Of a stretch of 64,000 nucleotides of DNA, positions 37,053-45,224 are shown piece after piece (position 1 is the stretch's first letter; each line of letters opens with the position of its first letter). A program made the translations under genes and the position numbers. The notes under the pieces are model-generated. The model was not told the DNA's origin. It did not search any database and saw only the letters and a program-made list of their open reading frames with translations. Source of the DNA: Azospirillum sp. TSA2s (lineage in GTDB: Bacteria > Pseudomonadota > Alphaproteobacteria > Azospirillales > Azospirillaceae); NCBI RefSeq assembly GCF_004923315.1, contig NZ_CP039650.1, positions 2,691,501 through 2,755,500 on the forward strand, read 5' to 3'.

Positions 37053-38948
37053 TCAGGCGGCGTCGTTCCGGCTTTCCACCCGTTCCTCATGGTTCGGCTC
37101 AGGCGGTGGCAGTGCCTCCTGCCGGCGTGCCCGAAGCTTCTCGCGCTCCTTCCAGCGCCGGAAGGAGTGCTTGATCCACCAGCCGCGCAGCCGTCCGCCG
37201 ACATCGGCGATCCGCTGGTAGAGCGGCCGGCGCCGGCTGGTCACACGGGAAGGCTCCAGCGCCATGCCGACGGAGGTGATGGTGTCGTCCTCCATGTCGC
37301 GCACGATCAGCTCGACCCCGCCCATGCGCACCCGGTCGCCCAGTTCACAGGAACCGCCGAACTCGTTGCGCAGCAGATCCCTCAAGGTCAGGCGGGCGTT
37401 GGGCAGCGACAGCGGCAGACCGTACATCTCGGCGATCTGCTCCACCGTGGCGTCGGGGCTCAGCACCAGATCGCCATAGAATTCCCGGTCGTTCTGGTCG
37501 AGCGCCCGGCTGCCGCCATAGAGCTTGTCGATCAGCGGCAACCGGTGCTGCGGCGTGAACAGATAGACATGGTCGCCGGGCTGCAAGGGCTTCGCCTTGT
37601 GCAGCGGCACCACCGCGCCCGACCGGATCACCAGCGACGGCTTGGCCCAGCGCGGCATGCGCTGGCCGCGCGCGGCCGGGCTCTTGCCATGGACGGTGTA
37701 GGCCACCAGTTCCTGGTCGGCATTGCCGGGAAGCTCAAGCTCCACGCGCTCCACCGGACCGCGGCGCGGCGGAACGATCAGTTCCAGCGCCCGCGCCATG
37801 CTGCCGATGGTCCAGCCCTGCACCAGCAGCGAGACGACCACGACGACGAAGGCGGTGTTGAAGATCAGCTGGCCGTTCTCAAGCCCACCCAGCACCGGCA
37901 CCAGCGCCAGCAGAAGCGACACCGCCCCGCGCAGGCCGACCCAGGCGATGAAGCTGGTTTCCCGCACCGAAAAGCGGAAGGGCAGCAGGCACATCCACAC
38001 CGCGGCCGGACGGGCGACCGCGATCAGGACGAAAGCCACGCCCAGCGCCGGCAGGATCATGCCGGCGAACTCCCGCGGCGTGGCGAGCAGCCCCAGCATC
38101 ACGAACATGACGATCTGGCTGAGCCAGGTCAGCCCGGAATGGAAACGCCGCAGGTCCAGCGCCCCGCGCAGCCTGACATTCCCGGCATAGAGCCCGGCGG
38201 CATAGACGGCCAGATAGCCGCTGCCGCCCAGCACGTTGGTGACGGCGAAGATGAACAGGGCGAAGGTCAGCGTCACCACCGGGTTCAGCCCGGATTCGAA
38301 ATTCGCCTTGTTGATGAAGGCCACCAGCAGCCAGCCGCCGGCCAGCCCCATCACCCCGCCCAGGGCGAAAGCAAGCACCAGCTCGCCGACGATGGCGATG
38401 GGCGAGGCAAGGCCGTGGGTCGCCGCCTCCACCAGCAGGATGGTCAGCATGATGGCGACCGGATCGTTGCTGCCCGATTCGATCTCCAGCGTGGAGCGGA
38501 CACGGTCGCGCAGGGTGATGCCGCCGACCCGCAGCAGGAAGAACACCGCCGCCGCGTCGGTGGAACTGCAGGCCGCCCCCACCAGCAGCGCCTCACCCCA
38601 GCCGAGCCCCATCAGATAATGGGCGGCGACGCCCACCACGCCGGTGGTGACGGCAACGCCCACCGTCGCCAGAGTCATCGCCGGCCAGGCCGCCGCCTTG
38701 TAGCTGGCGAGCTTGGTGTCGAACCCGCTCTCGAACAGGATCACCGCCAGCGCCATCGACCCGATCAGAAAGGCGGAGCCGGCATCGTTGAAGGAGATCT
38801 GACCGATCCCATCCTCGCCGGCCAGCAGGCCGATGCCGAGGAAGATCAGCAGCAACGGCGCACCGACCCGCAAGGCGAGGTAGCTGGTCAGCACGCTGAC
38901 GATCAGCAGGGTGGATCCGATGAGGATGATGTAGCTGACCGCCTCCAT
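37053..38948 (-). CDS. Potassium/proton antiporter (NhaP2/CvrA type)
   Basis: A 631-residue CPA1 antiporter. About 12-13 membrane segments fill residues 1-400, including the ion-binding SSTDAAAVFFLLR and ESGSNDPVAIMLT; the cytosolic part has a TrkA_C domain (about 400-480) and a CorC_HlyC domain (about 495-575). This layout is that of CvrA/NhaP2, which exchanges K+ (or Na+) for H+. It converges on fbpB, 16 bp apart. Confidence 0.9.
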   Translation of the reverse strand: MEAVSYIILIGSTLLIVSVLTSYLALRVGAPLLLIFLGIGLLAGEDGIGQISFNDAGSAFLIGSMALAVILFESGFDTKLASYKAAAWPAMTLATVGVAVTTGVVGVAAHYLMGLGWGEALLVGAACSSTDAAAVFFLLRVGGITLRDRVRSTLEIESGSNDPVAIMLTILLVEAATHGLASPIAIVGELVLAFALGGVMGLAGGWLLVAFINKANFESGLNPVVTLTFALFIFAVTNVLGGSGYLAVYAAGLYAGNVRLRGALDLRRFHSGLTWLSQIVMFVMLGLLATPREFAGMILPALGVAFVLIAVARPAAVWMCLLPFRFSVRETSFIAWVGLRGAVSLLLALVPVLGGLENGQLIFNTAFVVVVVSLLVQGWTIGSMARALELIVPPRRGPVERVELELPGNADQELVAYTVHGKSPAARGQRMPRWAKPSLVIRSGAVVPLHKAKPLQPGDHVYLFTPQHRLPLIDKLYGGSRALDQNDREFYGDLVLSPDATVEQIAEMYGLPLSLPNARLTLRDLLRNEFGGSCELGDRVRMGGVELIVRDMEDDTITSVGMALEPSRVTSRRRPLYQRIADVGGRLRGWWIKHSFRRWKEREKLRARRQEALPPPEPNHEERVESRNDAA

Positions 38949-39067
38949 AAGCCCCGCACGCCGTTCGCATCAGGCCGCCATCCGGCGGAACTCGTTGATT
39001 TTGACGGCAACCTTCCACATCCGCAAGGCGTAGGACCCGGAGGCGGTCATTCGGACAGGCTGTACGC

Positions 39068-39565
39068 TTACGACATCAGCTTCCAGCTGCCGTCAGGCTG
39101 GCGGCAGGCGGTGCCGCGCGCGACCTCCGTTTTGCCGTCGATCACGACCGTATGGTTGTAATCGCGACAGGTCTGGCCGTTGTTGTCCTGATAGGTCTTC
39201 ACCGGCTGGATGGTACCGCGGTTGCCGGACTCCGGATTGTTCCAGGTGATGGTCTGGTTGTTGGCGACCGCACGCTCCTCCGCATCCGACGCCCGGTTCT
39301 GGTCGGCCGGGCTGAAATGCCGGGCGAGTTGCTGGCCGGCATAGGCGCCGAGCAGCGTCCCGATGGCGGTGGTCGCCAGCTTGCCCGACCCGCCACCAAA
39401 ACGGGAACCGAGCAGGCCGCCGGCCACGGCGCCGCCCAGCGTGCCGACGGTCTCCGATGTGTTCATCCCGCCGATGCCGCCATTGGGGTTCTGGCAGGCT
39501 GCCAGCGATAGGGCCGCGGTGGCGGCTATGGCGGTGGTGCGCAAATGATTGATGATCGTCCGCAT
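39068..39565 (-). CDS. 17-kDa surface antigen-like lipoprotein (glycine zipper, RT0821 type)
   Basis: A 165-residue lipoprotein. The signal peptide ends in lipobox ALSLAAC, followed by a glycine-zipper membrane hairpin (TVGTLGGAVAGGLLGSRFGGG and GTLLGAYAGQQLARH) and a C-terminal domain with TWNNPESGNRG, TCRDYNHTVVIDGKTEVARGTACRQPDGSW. This order matches the Rickettsia 17 kDa antigen / RT0821 family. GGGGG seven bases before the ATG fixes the start. An exact EcfG-type promoter lies about 43 bp upstream. Confidence 0.85.
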   Translation of the reverse strand: MRTIINHLRTTAIAATAALSLAACQNPNGGIGGMNTSETVGTLGGAVAGGLLGSRFGGGSGKLATTAIGTLLGAYAGQQLARHFSPADQNRASDAEERAVANNQTITWNNPESGNRGTIQPVKTYQDNNGQTCRDYNHTVVIDGKTEVARGTACRQPDGSWKLMS

Positions 39566-39607
39566 GGTCATTCCCCCGATTGAACGTTGCATGGTTAAAG
39601 TCAGGTC

Positions 39608-39632
39608 AACGCTTGAAGGGGGAAGAGGTTCC
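39608..39632 (-). promoter_or_regulatory. EcfG-type general-stress promoter of the 17-kDa-like lipoprotein gene
   Basis: On the minus strand GGAAC (39632-39628) and CGTT (39611-39608) are separated by exactly 16 bases. The spacing and sequences match the EcfG consensus, and the ATG is about 43 bp downstream. Confidence 0.6.
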
Positions 39633-39731
39633 ACCCAAAAGTATCAGGACCGAAAGATCAGCGGAGGATGGAAGCAAAATGCGATCCCGCGTGTTTAGAC
39701 ACCGAACAGTCAACATGTGGAGGGTAGCATG

Positions 39732-39911
39732 ATGTCCCGTTTGCGTCTGATCGGTGCGGTGTTCGCGCTTCTTTCCGTCACCGCCTGCTCGACTGGCGGC
39801 GTGGTCGGCGGTGCGGCCGGTGCGGCCGGCGGTTACGCGGTGGACGGCACCCGCGGCGCCGTGATCGGCGGCCTGGGTGGCGCGGCGCTGGGCACGGCGA
39901 TCGATCACTAA
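39732..39911 (+). CDS. Small glycine-zipper lipoprotein
   Basis: A 59-residue lipoprotein: signal peptide ending in lipobox SVTAC (Cys about residue 19), then a glycine-zipper hairpin GGVVGGAAGAAGGYAVDGTRG and VIGGLGGAALGTAI. GGAGGG seven bases before this ATG favours it over an ATG one codon earlier. It is divergent from the 17-kDa-like lipoprotein, which shares the glycine-zipper feature. Function unknown. Confidence 0.75.
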   Translation: MSRLRLIGAVFALLSVTACSTGGVVGGAAGAAGGYAVDGTRGAVIGGLGGAALGTAIDH

Positions 39912-39919
39912 AAAGGCGC

Positions 39920-40930
39920 TCAATCCCGCACCGGCCCGCGTGTCGATTCACGCGGGCCGGTGGCGAAGACGGCGAGCGCGTCGTGCAGATCCGGCAGGAC
40001 GCGCTCCACCGCCGCCTCCCCCTCGCGGATGCAATCGTCGGCACGGTCGAACTCGGTCAGGCCGATGTGACCCAGCCGCGGCACGATGTGGACGTCCGGC
40101 GGGTCGCCGGCCAGCCGCGACCGGGTTATGCGGTCGGTGACGATGCCCAGCGACGAGACCATCACGCCGAACAGGCTCGGCCCCTCATAGTCGCGGCGGA
40201 AGATGCGGCGCGCCAGGGCGCCGATCCCGCTCGGCGGGCGCTGGCCCGGCACCTCGTCCTCCACCAGCCGCAGCAGGTCGAAACCGGCGGCGGTCGGCAC
40301 GCTGGCGCCCGGCTTGCGTGCCTTGCCCAGGATGTCGCCGGACAGGTTGACGGCGATCACCATCTGCGCGCCCAGCGCCCGGCAGGCCGACACCGGCACC
40401 GGGTTGACCAGGGCGCCGTCGATCATCCAGCGCCCGTCGATCGACACCGGCGGAAACACGCCCGGCAGCGAGAAGGACGCCCGCATGGCGTCGACCAGTT
40501 CGCCCCGCTGCAGCCACACCTCGTGGCCGGTCACCAGATCGGTGGTGACGGCGGCATAGGGGCAAGGCAGTTGCTCGATCCGCACGTCGCCGAGGTGCAG
40601 GCGCAACTCCGCCAGCAGACGGTCGCCGCCGATCAGCCCACCGCCCTGGCGCAGCCGCAAATCCAGATAGCCGACGATCTTCATCCGGGTCAGCGTGCGC
40701 ACCCACTCTTCCAGCGTGTCGAGCTTTCCCGCCAGATGGACGCCACCGACCAGTGCCCCGACCGACGAGCCGCAGACGATGTCGGTCTCGATCCCATAAC
40801 GCTTCAGCGCCCGCAGCACGCCGATATGCGCCCAGCCGCGCGCCACCCCACCGCCCAGCGCGAGACCGATGCGCGGACGCCGCGCACCGCCGCCATTAAG
40901 TCCGCCATTGAGGCCAATTCCGTTCGGCAT
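39920..40930 (-). CDS. Patatin-like phospholipase (RssA-like)
   Basis: A 336-residue patatin-family serine hydrolase. The oxyanion hole is LALGGGVARGWAHIG (about 23-37), the nucleophile Ser56 sits in GSSVG, and the dyad aspartate Asp171 in the DG of DGALVNPVPVSACR. Both catalytic residues are present, so it should be active on lipids; the substrate is unknown. GGGGGAG before the ATG giving MPNGIGLNGG decides the start. It ends eight bp from the small lipoprotein gene (convergent). Confidence 0.9.
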   Translation of the reverse strand: MPNGIGLNGGLNGGGARRPRIGLALGGGVARGWAHIGVLRALKRYGIETDIVCGSSVGALVGGVHLAGKLDTLEEWVRTLTRMKIVGYLDLRLRQGGGLIGGDRLLAELRLHLGDVRIEQLPCPYAAVTTDLVTGHEVWLQRGELVDAMRASFSLPGVFPPVSIDGRWMIDGALVNPVPVSACRALGAQMVIAVNLSGDILGKARKPGASVPTAAGFDLLRLVEDEVPGQRPPSGIGALARRIFRRDYEGPSLFGVMVSSLGIVTDRITRSRLAGDPPDVHIVPRLGHIGLTEFDRADDCIREGEAAVERVLPDLHDALAVFATGPRESTRGPVRD

Positions 40931-41088
40931 GGGCACTCCCCCTCTCACCCGGCGGCACGATGTTCGCCGCTCCGATCATCCGCAGCTTCGCATGAAACCG
41001 GTAAAGGAAGCCTGTAACCAGCACCGGCGGCACCGCGTCGACCGGTGGACAAAGCCGAAGCCCATGGGCTAAGCCATCCCCAACGGAC

Positions 41089-42894
41089 ATGAGATCGGAT
41101 GCGACCGTGACGAACAAGAGCGGCAAGCCCCTGCGCCTGGATGCGGCGACCGAACGGCTGGCGGCCCGGATGTGGCGAGAGTGGGTGCGCCCCTATCGCG
41201 GCAAGCTGTTGCTGTCCTTCCTGCTGATGGCGATCGTGGCGGCGACCACCGGCGCCTATCCGCTGCTGATCGACCGCTCCTATGCCATGTTCTCCGCCCA
41301 GGACCGCGGCATGCTGCTGGCGATCCCGCTGGCGATCATCGCGGTGACCGTCATCAAGGGCGTGTCGCTCTATTCCCAGACCGTGGTGACCAGCGACATC
41401 GTCCAGCGCGTCATCGCCGACGTCCGGCTGGCGATGTTCACGCATCTGCAGACCGCCGACATGGCGCAACTGCACGCCACCCCGACCGGTGCGCTGACCT
41501 CCCGCTTCATCAACGACGTCGACCTGATCCGCAATGCGCTGACCCGCACGCTGACCGGCCTGGTGCGCGACATCCTGACGGTGATCGCGCTGGTCGGGTC
41601 GATGTTCTATCTGGACTGGCTGCTGTCGCTGATCGTCTTCATCATCTATCCCATCGCCGCCGTGCCCATCGTGCGGATCGGCAAGCGACTGCGCCGCGTC
41701 TCGCGCGATACCCAGGCGCAGATGGGCGACATGACCTCGCTGCTGACCGAAAGCCTGTCGGGCGCGCGGATGGTCAAGACCTACAATCTGGAAGACTATG
41801 AGCGCGCCCGCGCCGGCCGCGCCTTTCAGGAGAATTACCAGCTGACCATGAAGGCGGTGCGCGCCCGTTCGCGCATCGATCCGATGATGGAGGTGCTGGG
41901 CGGCGTCGCGGTGGCGGGGGTGATCGCCTTCGCCGGATACCGCATGACGCTGGGCGAGGGCTCGGTCGGCGCCTTCTCCGGCTTCGTCGGCGCGCTGCTG
42001 ATGGCAGCCCAGCCGGTGCGTGCCATCGGCACGCTGAACGCCGCCCTGCAAGAGGGCATGGCCGCCGCCCAGCGCATCTTCGAACTGCTGGACCAGCAGC
42101 CGACGATCCTGGAGCAGCCGGGCGCCAAGCCGCTGTCGGTTTCCAAGGGTGCGGTCGCGCTGCGCGGCGTCCGTTTCTTCTACGAAGCCGGCGCCGAGAC
42201 GCTGAAGGGCATCGACCTCGACGTGCCGGCCGGCAGCACGGTGGCGCTGGTCGGGCGCAGCGGCGCCGGCAAATCGACGGTGTTCAACCTGATCCCGCGC
42301 CTCTACGACGTGACGGGCGGCGAGGTGCTGATCGACGGCCAGGACGTGCGCGGCGCCACCCTGCGCAGCCTGCGCGGCGCAGTCTCCATCGTCAGCCAGG
42401 ACACGGTTCTGTTCAACGACACGGTGCGAGCGAACATCTGCTTCGGCCGCCTCGACGCCGGGATGGATGACGTGATCGCCGCCGCCAAGGCCGCCGCCGC
42501 GCACGACTTCATATCGAAGCTGCCGGAAGGCTATGACACGGTGATCGGCGACCGCGGCGTCAAGCTGTCGGGCGGCGAACGCCAGCGTCTGGCGCTGGCC
42601 CGCGCCTTCCTGAAGGATGCGCCGATCCTGCTGCTGGATGAGGCGACGAGTGCATTGGACAGTGAATCGGAGCGTCTGGTGCAGGCGGCGCTGGAACGGC
42701 TGACCGCGGGTCGCACCACGCTGGTGATCGCCCATCGTCTGGCGACCGTCCGCAATGCCGATCGCATCGTGGTGATGGAAGGTGGCCGCATCATCGAGCA
42801 GGGCACGCACGACGCGCTGCTGGCGGCCGACGGCGCCTATGCGCGGCTGTGCCGGCTGCAGTTCGGCGAGGATGAGGTGCGGGCGGGGGCGTAA
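41089..42894 (+). CDS. ABC exporter, MsbA-like (fused permease and ATPase)
   Basis: A 601-residue half-transporter. Six membrane segments (about 30-330) are followed by an ATPase with Walker A GRSGAGKST (about 387), Q-loop SQDTVLF, signature LSGGERQR, Walker B ILLLDEATSALD and switch His in IAHR. Homodimers of this MsbA type flip lipid A-core or other lipids. It is not next to lipid A genes, so the cargo is uncertain. The ATG has only a weak ribosome site. A repeat begins 16 bp after the stop. Confidence 0.92.
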   Translation: MRSDATVTNKSGKPLRLDAATERLAARMWREWVRPYRGKLLLSFLLMAIVAATTGAYPLLIDRSYAMFSAQDRGMLLAIPLAIIAVTVIKGVSLYSQTVVTSDIVQRVIADVRLAMFTHLQTADMAQLHATPTGALTSRFINDVDLIRNALTRTLTGLVRDILTVIALVGSMFYLDWLLSLIVFIIYPIAAVPIVRIGKRLRRVSRDTQAQMGDMTSLLTESLSGARMVKTYNLEDYERARAGRAFQENYQLTMKAVRARSRIDPMMEVLGGVAVAGVIAFAGYRMTLGEGSVGAFSGFVGALLMAAQPVRAIGTLNAALQEGMAAAQRIFELLDQQPTILEQPGAKPLSVSKGAVALRGVRFFYEAGAETLKGIDLDVPAGSTVALVGRSGAGKSTVFNLIPRLYDVTGGEVLIDGQDVRGATLRSLRGAVSIVSQDTVLFNDTVRANICFGRLDAGMDDVIAAAKAAAAHDFISKLPEGYDTVIGDRGVKLSGGERQRLALARAFLKDAPILLLDEATSALDSESERLVQAALERLTAGRTTLVIAHRLATVRNADRIVVMEGGRIIEQGTHDALLAADGAYARLCRLQFGEDEVRAGA

Positions 42895-42910
42895 GTGGTT
42901 GGGTGGCGGA

Positions 42911-43026
42911 GTTAGACCCCCACCCTGACCCTCCCCGCTGGGCGGGGGAGGGACTGCCGCCGCATTTCCGAACAAGCACTTGTCCCCTCCCCCGCCCAGC
43001 GGGGGAGGTTAGGGTGGGGGTCTAAC
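42911..43026. repeat. Composite GC-rich inverted repeat, copy 3 (msbA-like / fbpC gap)
   Basis: A 116 bp element with outer inverted ends GTTAGACCCCCACCC and GGGTGGGGGTCTAAC. Each arm holds the CCCCGCTGGGCGGGG palindrome, and the core reads ACTGCCGCCGC then TTCCGAACAAGCAC. It begins 16 bp after the msbA-like stop and ends 21 bp from the fbpC stop. Confidence 0.9.
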
Positions 43027-43047
43027 GTCGCAAGAATCCTCGCCCCC

Positions 43048-44103
43048 TCACCCCGCCGGAAACACCATCACCCGCTCGGCCGCCATCGCGGCGGACAATT
43101 CTTCACCGGCGCGGACGTCCACATGCCCCGGCAGCCGCGCATGGATCTCCGCCCCGCCCAGGTCCAGGCACACCCGCGTCGCCGGCCCCAGGAAGCTGGA
43201 ATGGCGCACCCGCACCGGAACGGCGTCGGGCCGGGCGCCCAGCGGCACCAGTTCCAGATCCTCGACCCGGCAGGCGACCTCGACCTTCGTCCCGCCGGGC
43301 AGGCCGGGCGCCATGACCCGGCCGAGCGGCGTGACGATCTGCCCGTCGCGCACCGTCGCCTCGAAGCGGTTAACCTCGCCGAACAGGCGGGCGACGAAGC
43401 TGTTGGCCGGGCGCTGGTAGAGGTTGACCGGCGTGTCGGCCTGGACGATGCGTCCGGCCTCCATCACCACCACGCGGTTGCCCATCTCCATCGCCTCTTC
43501 CGGGTCGTGGGTGACGACGATGGTGGCGATGCCGCTGGCGCGGATGATCCGCACCACCTCCTCCCGCACCGACCGGCGGAGCTGCTCGTCCAGGGCAGAG
43601 AAGGGCTCGTCCAGCAGAAGGACCTTGGGGTCACGCGCCATGGCGCGGGCCAGCGCCACCCGCTGCTGCTGCCCGCCCGACAGGGTATGCGGGTAGGCGT
43701 CGGCATAACGCGCCAGCGCCATTGTCTCCAGCAGTTCCTCCACCCGGCGCTTGCGTTCGACGCGCGGGCGGTCGGTCTGGCCGAAGGCGATGTTGCCCGC
43801 CACCGTCAGGTGCGGGAACAGCGCGAAGTCCTGGAACATCATGCCGACCGGCCGCTTTTCCGGCGGCAGGGACCGGCCCGCCGTGGCGAGCGTCAGTCCC
43901 TCCACCGCGATCTCACCCTTCTGAACCGACTCCAGTCCGCTGATCAGGCGCAGCAGGGTTGACTTGCCGCAGCCGGACGGGCCGACGATGCACACCACCT
44001 CGCGCGGGGCGACCGACAGCGAGACGTCGTCGACCGCGGTCAGTTGCCCATAGCGGTGGGTGATGCCGGACAGGATGACGGAAGGAGAAGGAGCGTCGGT
44101 CAT
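43048..44103 (-). CDS. fbpC: Fe(III) ABC transporter ATP-binding protein
   Basis: A 351-residue ATPase of the FbpC/PotA class. Walker A GPSGCGKST (about 41), Q-loop FQDFALFPH, signature LSGGQQQRVALARA, Walker B VLLLDEPFSALD and VVTHD are intact; a C-terminal TOBE domain (about 270-345) follows. Only one base separates its ATG from the fbpA stop, and GGAAG within the fbpA end serves as ribosome site, so the two are co-translated. The permease FbpB is encoded at 35363 on the other strand. Confidence 0.93.
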   Translation of the reverse strand: MTDAPSPSVILSGITHRYGQLTAVDDVSLSVAPREVVCIVGPSGCGKSTLLRLISGLESVQKGEIAVEGLTLATAGRSLPPEKRPVGMMFQDFALFPHLTVAGNIAFGQTDRPRVERKRRVEELLETMALARYADAYPHTLSGGQQQRVALARAMARDPKVLLLDEPFSALDEQLRRSVREEVVRIIRASGIATIVVTHDPEEAMEMGNRVVVMEAGRIVQADTPVNLYQRPANSFVARLFGEVNRFEATVRDGQIVTPLGRVMAPGLPGGTKVEVACRVEDLELVPLGARPDAVPVRVRHSSFLGPATRVCLDLGGAEIHARLPGHVDVRAGEELSAAMAAERVMVFPAG

Positions 44104-44104
44104 C

Positions 44105-45127
44105 TTACTTCCAGCCGGCACGGTCCATGATGCGCAGCGCCTGCGGCGTGTGGGCGGCGAAGGAGGCGGCATTCACCTCGGCCGCCTTGAAGCTGCCGAG
44201 CTTCACCAGTTCCGGATGCGGCTGGACCGCCGGGTTGACCGGATATTCCATGTTGCCGTCGGCGAACTGGCGCTGTGCCTCCGGGCTCAGCAGATATTCC
44301 AGCAGCTTGCGGGCATTCTCCTGGTTCTTGGAGGTCTTCACCACGCCGGCGCCGCTGAGGTTCACATGGGTGCCGCGGTTGCCCTGGTTGGGGAAGATGA
44401 CCCCGACCTTTGACGCGACCTCGCGGTCCTCCTGCTTGGCCGAAGTGATCATCTTGCCGACGTAATAGGTGTTGGCGATGGCGACGTCGCCCTCGCCCAC
44501 CGCGACCGCCCGGATTTGATCGGTGTCGCCACCCTGCGGCGGACGCGCAAGGTTGGCGACGAGGCCCTTCACCCACTCCTCCGTCTTTTCCTCGCCCAGC
44601 GCTTCGATCATCGAGGCGGTCAGGGCCAGGCTGTAGGGATGGGTGCCGCTGCGGGTCAGAACGCGGTGCTTCCACTCCGGCTTGGCGAGATCCTCGTAAT
44701 CCTTGATCTGCTCCGGCTTCACCCGGTCGCGGGCATAAACGATGATGCGGGCGCGGCTCGACAGGCCCCACCAGGCCCCTGCCGGGTCGCGCAGGTTGGC
44801 CGGAACCTTGACCGCTTCCAGCGCCGGCGAGGTCACCGGGGCGAGCAGCCCTTCCTTGGCCGCGGCGGCCAGACGGCCGGCATCGACAGTGATGAACAGG
44901 TCGGCCGGGCTGCTGGGCCCTTCCGACTTCATGCGCTGAATCAGTTCATCATGGTTGCCTTCGATGATGTTGACCTTGATGCCGGTCGACTTCGTGAAGG
45001 TTTCATAGATCGCGCGGTCGGTGTTGTAGTGCCGCGAGTTGTAGACATTGACCTCCTGAGCCTGAACCGAAAAGGCGGTCAAGGCGCCGACGGCAAACGC
45101 GACACCAGCGATCTTGTCGATGAACAT
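44105..45127 (-). CDS. fbpA: Fe(III) ABC transporter periplasmic binding protein
   Basis: A 340-residue type 2 solute-binding protein with a signal peptide (about 1-23, ending SVQAQ). The body opens EVNVYNSRHYNTDRAIYETF, and adjacent Tyr221-Tyr222 in NTYYVGK are the ferric-iron ligands of the FbpA/FutA family, with ITVDAGRL earlier. It captures Fe(III) for FbpB and FbpC. GGGAG seven bases before the ATG fixes the start. A Fur-like box overlaps its promoter. Confidence 0.95.
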   Translation of the reverse strand: MFIDKIAGVAFAVGALTAFSVQAQEVNVYNSRHYNTDRAIYETFTKSTGIKVNIIEGNHDELIQRMKSEGPSSPADLFITVDAGRLAAAAKEGLLAPVTSPALEAVKVPANLRDPAGAWWGLSSRARIIVYARDRVKPEQIKDYEDLAKPEWKHRVLTRSGTHPYSLALTASMIEALGEEKTEEWVKGLVANLARPPQGGDTDQIRAVAVGEGDVAIANTYYVGKMITSAKQEDREVASKVGVIFPNQGNRGTHVNLSGAGVVKTSKNQENARKLLEYLLSPEAQRQFADGNMEYPVNPAVQPHPELVKLGSFKAAEVNAASFAAHTPQALRIMDRAGWK

Positions 45128-45164
45128 CCATCACTCCCGGACTGCGAATGGCTCTCAATTTCGT

Positions 45165-45183
45165 GAGAATGGATATCATTTGC
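45165..45183. promoter_or_regulatory. Fur-like box over the fbpA promoter
   Basis: Read on the minus strand, GCAAATGATATCCATTCTC matches the 19-base Fur consensus at 14 positions. It lies 38-56 bp before the fbpA ATG and overlaps the -10 (TATCCA, 45175-45170) of a promoter whose -35 is TCGACA (45198-45193), 17 bp away. Iron repression is expected. Confidence 0.55.
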
Positions 45184-45224
45184 AGCTGGCGCTGTCGAGA
45201 CAGGATTCACCCCAAGGAGAGGGA

